A DNA stretch of 64,000 bases from Trichocoleus sp. FACHB-40. GTDB lineage: Bacteria; Cyanobacteriota; Cyanobacteriia; Cyanobacteriales; FACHB-T130. Location of the stretch: contig NZ_JACJPF010000046.1 of NCBI RefSeq assembly GCF_014695915.1, positions 1 through 64,000 of the forward strand, given 5' to 3'. This document shows, one piece after another, positions 54,517 to 62,500 of this stretch. The position numbers and the translations under genes were made by a program. The notes beneath the pieces were generated by a model that ran no database searches, was not told the origin of the DNA, and was given only the letters and a program-made list of their open reading frames with translations. The stretch's first letter is position 1; each line of letters begins with the position of its first letter.

Positions 54517-55683
54517 ATGAAAGTAGCATATGTTACCACTTACGATGTTTATAATAGTTCTACTTGGTCTAAAAATCAAGTAGGATTTTGTGGAGCAGGT
54601 TATTATATAGCCCAATCTTTAGCTAGTCAGTCTATTGAACTTGACTATCTTGGACCTTTGCAGAAAAATTTTTCATTCTTTACTAGAGCTAAGTGGAGTT
54701 TTTACCACAACTTATTCCATCAAAATTACTACCGATGGGCAGAACCATTAGTGCTTAAAAATTATGCTCGTCAAATTTCTAAAAAACTGTCTGCGTTAAA
54801 TTCCGATATAGTGCTTTGTCCTGAAAATGCAGCACCCCTTGCTTATCTTGAGTGTAAGCAGCCAATTGTTTTGTGGACAGATTCAACCTTGGCTGGATTA
54901 ATTGATTTTTATCCTTATTTAAACAACTTGTGCGGCGAAACTAGAAATAATATTTATGCAATGGAACTAGCTGCGTTAAACCGATGCAAGTTAGTAATTT
55001 TTTTATCGGACTGGGCCGCTCAAGCAGCTATTAAAATTTATAATATTGAGCCAGCCAAAGTAAAAGTGGTTCCTTGGGGAGCAAATATAGAATGCGATCG
55101 CACAATTGATGATATTCAAAGTATTATAGCTTCTAAAGCTACAAAGCCTTGTAAATTGTTATTTATGGGCCTTGAGTGGCACAGGAAAGGGGGAGATGTT
55201 GCCTTTAAGGTTGCTAGAGAATTAAATCGCATCGGCTTGAATACTCAACTTACGGTAGTTGGGTGTAAACCAATTATTGATGAGCCTCTACCAAATTTTG
55301 TTGAAGTTCGAGGATTTATTGATAAATCAACTAAGGAAGGATTGAATCAATTAAATAAGCTCATTGCTGAATCACATTTTCTGATTTTACCAACTCTAGC
55401 TGACTGTTCTCCTCACGTTTTAGTTGAAGCAAATTCTTTTGGTGTTCCTTGTTTAGCAACAAATACTGGCGGTATACCAACCATTATTAAAGAGGATTTC
55501 AATGGAAAAACTTTTGCGTTAGAAGCTAATATATCCGATTACTGTAACTATATTGTGTCTATTATGGAAAATTATAGTGAATATAAAAAAATGGCTATAT
55601 CCTCATTTGAAGAGTATCAATCTCGGCTAAATTGGAATGTTGCTACTAAAACGGTGAAGCAACTAATGACTGGCTTACGATAA
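54517..55683 (+). CDS. Glycosyltransferase family 4, tandem copy B
   Basis: The 388-residue paralogue of the preceding gene matches it along its length: FCGAGYYIAQSLA, CKQPIVLWTDSTLAGLIDFY, VIFLSDWAAQAAIKIY, VVPWGANIECDRT, LLFMGLEWHRKGGDVAFKVA, NKLIAESHFLILPTLADCSP, and EANSFGVPCLATNTGGIPTI. The strongest divergence is in the N-terminal acceptor half and at the donor-site block (PTLADCSPHVLVEAN versus PSRAEAYGNVFCEAN), so the two may add different sugars or act on different acceptors. A GGAGG site sits just before the ATG. A methyltransferase follows. Confidence 0.82.
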   Translation: MKVAYVTTYDVYNSSTWSKNQVGFCGAGYYIAQSLASQSIELDYLGPLQKNFSFFTRAKWSFYHNLFHQNYYRWAEPLVLKNYARQISKKLSALNSDIVLCPENAAPLAYLECKQPIVLWTDSTLAGLIDFYPYLNNLCGETRNNIYAMELAALNRCKLVIFLSDWAAQAAIKIYNIEPAKVKVVPWGANIECDRTIDDIQSIIASKATKPCKLLFMGLEWHRKGGDVAFKVARELNRIGLNTQLTVVGCKPIIDEPLPNFVEVRGFIDKSTKEGLNQLNKLIAESHFLILPTLADCSPHVLVEANSFGVPCLATNTGGIPTIIKEDFNGKTFALEANISDYCNYIVSIMENYSEYKKMAISSFEEYQSRLNWNVATKTVKQLMTGLR

Positions 55684-55710
55684 TAGTAATTTATTTGGTT
55701 GGGCCATTTT

Positions 55711-56352
55711 ATGACAAGCATCAACACGTCTAAAATTCCGAGCGATGAATACATATCAAAAGACCGACTCATCAGCTACAATAATCAGGTGCGTATCATC
55801 AAAGGATTAGGAAAGCAAGTAAATAATATTCTAGAAATTGGAATATTTAACTCACTTTTCACGGATTTGTTAAGGAAGTTTGGATATAACGTCACGACCG
55901 CTGATTTTGATCCAGAACTAAATCCGGACATAGTTCTGGATTTAGCAAGTGATTTTACACTGCCAGAAGATAAATTTGATGCGATCGCGCTTTTTCAAGT
56001 GCTAGAACATATCCCTTACGATAAGTCAGAAAAAGCCCTGGAAAAGCTGGCAACCGCTACTAAAAAGTTTCTAGTAATATCGGTTCCCTATCGCAGTTTA
56101 TTTTTGTCAATTCAGTTTAAATATTCTTTAAAACAAAGGCCGAGACATCTTTTTCTCCACGTTCCCCGCTTCTGGAGCCAAAAGCCCTTAACCGAGGATG
56201 AACACTACTGGGAGATGGGATTGAAAGGCTACCCAAAACAGCGTCTGGTAAACTCGATTGAAAGAGCGGGTCTTACAATTAAAAGAGAATTTATCGATCC
56301 ATTGAATCCATATCACTACTTTTTCGTACTGGAAAAAAAGGCTAAAAGCTAG
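55711..56352 (+). CDS. Class I SAM-dependent methyltransferase
   Basis: From ATG 55711 the product has 213 residues. Motif I is NNILEIGIFNSLFTDLLRKF (a looser form of the ExGxGxG site), motif II VTTADFDPELNPDIVLDLAS, and motif IV FDAIALFQVLEHIPYD. It fits the methyltransferase-11 family. Following two glycosyltransferases on the same strand, it may methylate a sugar of the glycan or an aglycone. A TTG at 55699 would add four residues; the ATG is preferred. Confidence 0.75.
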   Translation: MTSINTSKIPSDEYISKDRLISYNNQVRIIKGLGKQVNNILEIGIFNSLFTDLLRKFGYNVTTADFDPELNPDIVLDLASDFTLPEDKFDAIALFQVLEHIPYDKSEKALEKLATATKKFLVISVPYRSLFLSIQFKYSLKQRPRHLFLHVPRFWSQKPLTEDEHYWEMGLKGYPKQRLVNSIERAGLTIKREFIDPLNPYHYFFVLEKKAKS

Positions 56353-56499
56353 CCTTCAGCAAGCTTAATTGAGCGAATATAGACCAGCAAGTAGGGAAAT
56401 CCGAATTCCTCAAGGGCGGAAAATCCCTTTCTCACAAGCATCTGCGATCGCTCACAATCAATCTTTAGAAAGTTTTTACACAACTACCACAAAATATAT

Positions 56500-58476
56500 A
56501 TGCTGGAACAAGGCACAATCACGATACATACCGAGAATATTTTCCCGATTATCAAGAAGTCCCTCTACACAGACCACGAAATCTTCTTGCGGGAACTGGT
56601 ATCCAACGCCGTCGATGCTATCCAGAAACTTAAAATGGTTTCCTTCGCTGGGGAAGTCACAGGCGAAATAGGCGAACCAGAAATTAACATCGCTATTGAC
56701 AAAGACAAAAAGACCCTATCTATCACTGATAACGGTATCGGGATGACAGCCGATGAGGTGAAGAAGTACATCAACCAAGTTGCTTTCTCCAGCGCTGAAG
56801 AATTTATCCAAAAATATAAAGCCAGCGCCGAACAGCAAATTATTGGTCACTTCGGGCTAGGGTTTTACTCCTCCTTCATGGTGGCGCAAAAAGTCGAGAT
56901 TGATACCCTCTCATATCAGCCAGGAGCGCAAGCGGTACACTGGTCTTGCGACGGTTCGCCAGCCTTTGTTTTAGAAGAGTCGCCACGCACTGAACGCGGT
57001 ACGACCATTACCCTCACGCTTCAGGATGAAGAACAGGAATATCTGGAACCGATGCGGATTCGTCAGTTGGTGAAAACCTACTGCGATTTCATGCCAGTAT
57101 CTATCAAACTGGATGGGGAGGTAATCAATCGTCAAAAGGCACCGTGGAAGGAATCGCCGCAAAACCTGACCAAAGAAGATTATCTAGAATTCTACCGCTA
57201 CCTCTACCCGTTCCAAGAAGAGCCGCTGCTGTGGGTGCATCTAAATACCGACTATCCCTTCATTCTCAATGGAATTCTCTACTTTCCGAAGTTGAAGCCG
57301 GATGTCGATGTCACCAAAGGGCAGATTAAACTATTCTGTAACCAGGTTTTTGTGAGCGATCGCTGCGAAGAAGTTATCCCCAAATTCCTCCTACCCCTGC
57401 AAGGTGTCATTGATAGCACTGACATCCCCCTCAACGTCTCCCGCAGCGCCCTTACCAACGATCGCACCGTCCGGAGAATAGCAGATTACATCGCCAAGAA
57501 AGTAGGCGATCGCTTAAAAGAACTCTACCGTGAACAGCGCGAAGAATACATCCGTTGCTGGCAAGATGTTGGCACCTTCGTCAAATTTGGCTCCCTCAAC
57601 GACGACAAATTCAAAAAGCAAGTCGAAGACATCATCATCTATCGCACCACCGCCAACCTTACACAAGCAACTCCCGAAACTCCCCCAGCCGTCGAAGTAC
57701 AATCCCAGGAAGGCGATGTTTGGCAAGAAGTCACCCCAGCCTCCGGAGAACAACAAAATCCAATATCCCAATACACCACCCTCAAAGACTACCTGGAACG
57801 CAACAAAGAACTCCAAGAAAACCGCGTCTTTTACTGCACTGATGAAGTCACCCAAGCAACCTACGTACAATTACATAAAAGCCAGGGTTTAGAAGTCCTG
57901 TTTATGGACTCCTTCATAGACACCCACTTCATCAGCTTCCTAGAACGGGAACATCCGGATGTCAAGTTCTCCCGCGTAGACTCAGAACTGGACAAGACCC
58001 TAATTGACCAAGATAAATCCGGCGAAATTGTTGATCCTAAAACCAACAAAACCCGCAGCGAACAAATCAAAGAACTATTCCAGCAAGCCCTCAACAAGCC
58101 TAAACTTAACATCCGTACCGAGGCGCTGAAGTCAGATGACCTGCAAGCAACGCCACCCGCAATGGTGCTGTTACCAGAAGTGCTGCGACGGTTGCGAGAG
58201 ATGAACGCACTCATGCAGCAGCAAAATGTTGAGTTTCCCGAAGAACACGTCCTGGTAGTGAACACCGCCCACCCGCTGATCCAGAATCTCACTCAAATGA
58301 GTCAAGGTAGTATTATTCAAGAAGAAGGGCGATCGCCTACAGGCGAGTTGACTAATCTAATCTGTCAACATATTTACGATTTGGCGCTCATGGCTCAAAA
58401 AGGATTTGATGCCGAAGGGATGAAAACCTTTGTAGAACGGTCGAATCAGGTGCTAACTCGTCTCACAGAACGTTAG
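56500..58476 (+). CDS. htpG: Molecular chaperone HtpG (Hsp90)
   Basis: The 658-residue protein has the N-terminal GHKL ATPase domain (HTENIFPIIKKSLYTDHEIF-LRELVSNAVDAIQKL with the catalytic Glu and Asn; ITDNGIGMT; GHFGLGFYSSFMVA), a middle domain (about 230-500), and a C-terminal dimer domain ending near LTER. It acts in protein folding and in cyanobacteria supports heat and light stress tolerance. An ATG at 56500 is used. No CIRCE element is visible, and the 147 bases upstream contain a GCGATCGC site only. A hairpin at 58547-58573 ends the gene. Confidence 0.95.
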   Translation: MLEQGTITIHTENIFPIIKKSLYTDHEIFLRELVSNAVDAIQKLKMVSFAGEVTGEIGEPEINIAIDKDKKTLSITDNGIGMTADEVKKYINQVAFSSAEEFIQKYKASAEQQIIGHFGLGFYSSFMVAQKVEIDTLSYQPGAQAVHWSCDGSPAFVLEESPRTERGTTITLTLQDEEQEYLEPMRIRQLVKTYCDFMPVSIKLDGEVINRQKAPWKESPQNLTKEDYLEFYRYLYPFQEEPLLWVHLNTDYPFILNGILYFPKLKPDVDVTKGQIKLFCNQVFVSDRCEEVIPKFLLPLQGVIDSTDIPLNVSRSALTNDRTVRRIADYIAKKVGDRLKELYREQREEYIRCWQDVGTFVKFGSLNDDKFKKQVEDIIIYRTTANLTQATPETPPAVEVQSQEGDVWQEVTPASGEQQNPISQYTTLKDYLERNKELQENRVFYCTDEVTQATYVQLHKSQGLEVLFMDSFIDTHFISFLEREHPDVKFSRVDSELDKTLIDQDKSGEIVDPKTNKTRSEQIKELFQQALNKPKLNIRTEALKSDDLQATPPAMVLLPEVLRRLREMNALMQQQNVEFPEEHVLVVNTAHPLIQNLTQMSQGSIIQEEGRSPTGELTNLICQHIYDLALMAQKGFDAEGMKTFVERSNQVLTRLTER

Positions 58477-58546
58477 CAACTAGCAACCATCTCGCGTTCC
58501 CAAGCTTAGCCTGAGAACCAGAGATTCGATACAATAGACATCTTGC

Positions 58547-58573
58547 CAAAGTCTCGCGTTGCGCGAGACTTTG
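58547..58573 (+). terminator. Hairpin after htpG with TTTG tail
   Basis: CAAAGTCTCGCG and CGCGAGACTTTG pair exactly (12 pairs) around TTG and are followed by TTTGTCTAG. It is also a member of the AAACAAAG-linked hairpin family (see 19860 and 49060), read in the opposite direction. Confidence 0.7.
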
Positions 58574-58635
58574 TTTGTCTAGCCATAGACTGAATTCTGT
58601 GGTCATTTAACCGAACCCCACTCTGGAGATATTCT

Positions 58636-58872
58636 ATGTCGCGCAAATGTCAGCTAACCGGAAAAAAGGCGAATAATGCCTTTGCCATTTCCCACTCTCA
58701 CCGACGCACCAAGAAGCTACAGGAAGCCAACCTGCAATCGAAGCGGATTTGGTGGTCGCAAGGCAATCGCTGGGTGAAACTGCGGCTTTCCACGAAAGCA
58801 ATCAAAACCTTACAACATAAGGGTTTGCAAGCAATGGCGAACGAAGCTGGAATCAACCTAAATCACTATTAA
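58636..58872 (+). CDS. rpmB: 50S ribosomal protein L28
   Basis: The 78-residue basic protein matches L28: [39 protein letters not shown], and [15 protein letters not shown]. Length is normal. It lacks the CXXC zinc-site variant, since only Cys5 is present. It follows htpG by 159 bases and is separated from it by a terminator, so it has its own promoter. Confidence 0.96.
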   Translation: MSRKCQLTGKKANNAFAISHSHRRTKKLQEANLQSKRIWWSQGNRWVKLRLSTKAIKTLQHKGLQAMANEAGINLNHY

Positions 58873-59502
58873 ATGCAGCCACTCTCGAAATTTCTCTGAT
58901 TATTTTTTCTGTAGAAATTTTGATGGCAACACTGTATTGTTTACATCCCCCTAGCCCTCCTCAAAAAAGGGGGCTAGGGGATAAAACTTTTTGTATCCAA
59001 CGTCCCTACCGTTGTGATGCCTATCCTGCTTCTGTCGGGTGTTGGGCGGCTTCCCGATTTTTTTTGCGAGAGGTGATAGGTTTTCTAAGACAGGTGGGTA
59101 TGCTAAATACAGTAATTTACCCACCTTGTTTGTTAAGTTATGTTTAAGGCGATCGCTATCTTTCACAGACAACTCATACATCTTCCCTAAATCAGTCTTG
59201 TGGGGGAAGCGCAAACCTCAGTTTTGTTTCACAATTCTGCTGGGGTATCTATGCTCCGGAAGAATACTGAAAAACTTAATAAAAATTTATTACATCTAAA
59301 TGCGTACTTTCCCGGTTGATAACAAAGTTTAGACTTGTTAAGACAGAAAAGAACGCCAAAATTATGAAGTCTTGATGAAGCTTTACCAAGGCGATTAGGG
59401 TAGTTCAGCCCATCTGCCTTTTATAGAAATTTAATTTACCGCAGATTATTTACCCCTCAGTCTTCATTTCAGCCCTATCCAACGTTTGACAGGAAAGCAA
59501 GT
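58873..59502. other. Long intergenic region before hpsA
   Basis: 630 bases. A stem at 58945-58982 (ATCCCCCTAGCCC paired with GGGCTAGGGGAT, A-rich loop) is a repeat of the CCCCTAGCCC type and may end rpmB. Short open frames here are not family-like. AAGAATACT at 59260-59268 resembles the J-Box (GGGAATACT) reported for SigJ-dependent hormogonium genes, with two mismatches. The ribosome site AGGAAAG at 59491-59497 precedes the hpsA ATG. Confidence 0.45.
58945..58982. repeat. CCCCTAGCCC/GGGCTAGGGG inverted repeat
   Basis: Long C-rich and G-rich arms with an A-rich loop, just after rpmB. The G-rich part GGGGGGCTAGGGG also appears at 26625-26637 after a C-run, so both gaps carry members of one repeat type. 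Confidence 0.6.
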
Positions 59503-62500
59503 ATGTCACCCCACAAAAAGCTACTCAAAGCCATTCAAAATCTGTTCCGGGAAATGGTGCAGATAGCAAAAGCTGTCACCAAAAAGCTGATGAATTGGCT
59601 CTTGCGGAGCATATTGGTAACTGGGAAAAAAGCAAATCTGGCAAACGCTGGATTTATCTTGCCAACGGTGACAATGGTAATTTTGGTCGTCATCTTGCTG
59701 ACAACGGCGATGGTGTTCCGGTCATTTGAGCGCTCCAAAAATGCCAGTAACGTTAGGGTAGATAGGGTTGTACTTGAAGCAGCAACGCCAGCATTAGAAC
59801 GTGCAAAAGCAAAAATTGATGAGTTATTTGCTGATCCTACCCTTCCTAGAGGAACTCCCGCAGAAAGCGCACTGTATGGTGCATTTGCTGGCCCCGGCAA
59901 GTTAAAAAGATATACCTTTAATGACGAAGAGCCTGTAAAACTGGTTGCTGACTTTTTAAAGAATGATGGTAAATACGGCAACGATGGCAGTATTAATAAA
60001 TCAACCGCAAATGCCAACATTAAATTAGAAAACGATGAAACTCTGGCAACAGCCTGGAGATTTCCCATTGATACCGATAATAACGGTAAGTACGACAGCT
60101 ACACCCTTTATGGGATTTTCTTTCGCAGTCCCACTCAAAGTGGCGGCAAGTTTGACCGGCCAAGAGGCCCGCTAGAGGCAAGAACGCCGCCCATGAATAC
60201 CGCAGGAACAGGAGGGCAGTGTGAGCAAGCAGGCGACAGTTCTGCTAGTTTGGTCGGTAACTCTGGGTGGTATTCAATAAACGGACAACTAAAGAAAAGC
60301 TTTTTTGTGTATTCAGCTACGGTTCCGATTCCCGCAACCCCAGCTCCCACCGATCCGACGAAGTATGAACCATACAAGGGTAATAAAGGATTTTCGGCTT
60401 TAGAGTATCAGCAAGACAGAAGCCGGATTCCTATTAGTAACAATGCCGTTGTATTCGAGGACGACTTGGAGATCACCCCAGGTCCCGAATTTCGGTTGAA
60501 TGGAAGAGTTGTTACTAATAGCAATCTCCTAACAGGAGAAACGGATAATAATATTAGCCTGTATCAAGTCAGTAGTAAGGATTCTTGTTACTACCAAGAG
60601 GAAAGTAGCAAGATTATTGTTGGCGGCAATGTGGCGCTTGGTGGAATCGCTGCTGGCAGTAATAAAGGTGCAGTTAATGTCCATTTGTTCCAGGGAATAA
60701 GAAACAATCCAACAACAAACCAGGCAATTAACAGTACTAATCAATCTACAAGCAACGCTCCAACGCTGGTAGGGTATAACACCCAGGCGTATGCAGAACG
60801 GATCGCATTGCTGGTTGATGCACAGTTTGATAACGCGAGGACAACCGATCCGCCGGATGTTGACAGAAAAGTTAAGGCGGTTCCTGATGGCGAACAAGAC
60901 AAGGAACGCAGAAAACAACTGGAACTATGGTTTAGAAATCGTACCCGTCGCGTTCCCTTTAGCGAGGTTCCTTATACTGGTCAGCCCGGAGCGGGAACTA
61001 CAGGCTACACTAAAGCAAACGTACTTGGCGGTACCAGCAAGGACGACTTAGCACCACCAGATAAGTGGATGTATCCTACTAGCACAGCTGATGGCAAAAC
61101 GGGTACTGATACAAAGCTAACGCTGAAGATTAACCAACTAGAAGCAACCGAACCGGAAAAACAGCAAGAGGTTAAAAAAGAAAACTATTTAGGCGATCGC
61201 ATTCTAGTCGGTAATAACCTGCCTGCTGTCTGGAAAAAAGGCACAACCTTTGTTGGTGAAAACGAACCGCAAGAAATTAGTGGTGCTAGTTGGAAAGATG
61301 GAGGCGGAACTCGGTACCGCACCACTCAAGTTAGAGAATTAGTAAATCTAGGGACAATCAACCGCGACGACTTATGGGAAAAGGCAGCAGCCGAAAAACC
61401 TGTAACACCACTAGATAACGTCGGCGGTCTGCGCGTCATCACTGGTGCCGGAGTTTATGAGCGCAAGAATTCTTTTCTGCCACCGCCAACTTACGATAAC
61501 CCCAATACCCCACAAATAGAAAAATTACCAACCTACGATGACCCGGCAACTGGTGTTGTAGAACAGTACCCCATAGTATGGCCGGACACTATGCCTATGT
61601 CGCCGGGACGAGCGGGGACAAAAGTGTTTGATAATTCACCTGCTATTGGGACGGCGCCTGGGTGGATACCTCTGCCAGCTGAACTCTTAACTACTTTCAA
61701 CTTAAACTTAAACCCTGGCACAATCGCAAACACGATTGACCCCAACACTCCCAAATTTGCTAAAGGCGACCTGCGGATGCGGGCAACTGCGGTATATCAC
61801 TACGCTGTAGATAATTTCGATGTCGCTGCTCCAGCTCAATACCAAGCGCCTATTGCTTGCGTCAGCAGTTACTACGACCCCACTAACAGCGTTACCGCCA
61901 GAAACCCCAGTGGACTGCCTGATGTCAGCGGCGAACAACTCGGTACGCCACCCACAGATCTGCAAGGAGCCAGATCAAACAATGGCGTAGTTTACGGACC
62001 GCCTAACGCCAATGCCCAGACTGTTGCAGGTGCCTTACCAAATCCAGGAACTGGCTTGTTACCGGGCAATGCAGCTTCTGCGGGTTTACAGGCAAGAATA
62101 AATCATCAAGCAAATTTGAAGTTTCCGAACGGACGCTTTGTTAATGAGCCGCTGCGAAATGCTCTGATTCGGAAAGGCAAAGGTGAGACCCTAACGCTTT
62201 CAGAGCAATCTGCTATCGACTCTACCGTTTGCGCTTTGCAAATTTTGAGCGGTACTATAAATCCCAACCCTGCTCTCATTCCTCACGGTGCAATCAAAGA
62301 AGTGGCTTTTCTGGATGCCCGACAAATTAAGGCAGTAGAAACCGATAATCCAGTCACTACAGCACTAGAAACATTTACAAATGATGGCAATGCACAACTA
62401 ACTGGGAACTACAACATCTTGCCGCCACCGCCTGGTAGCCCTACGGCTACTACTGCTACAGCCCTTAGCGTTGAGCAGCGTCAGCCCCTGGAAGTTCGCG

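Noticed and set aside
57514-57892. Long frames on both strands in the middle of htpG
   Set aside because: They lie in a conserved chaperone gene; the products are Lys/Thr/Pro-rich or Phe/Gly-rich artefacts of its codon use.
59535-61965. Several minus-strand frames under hpsA
   Set aside because: All are antisense to the continuous 1499-codon hpsA frame.
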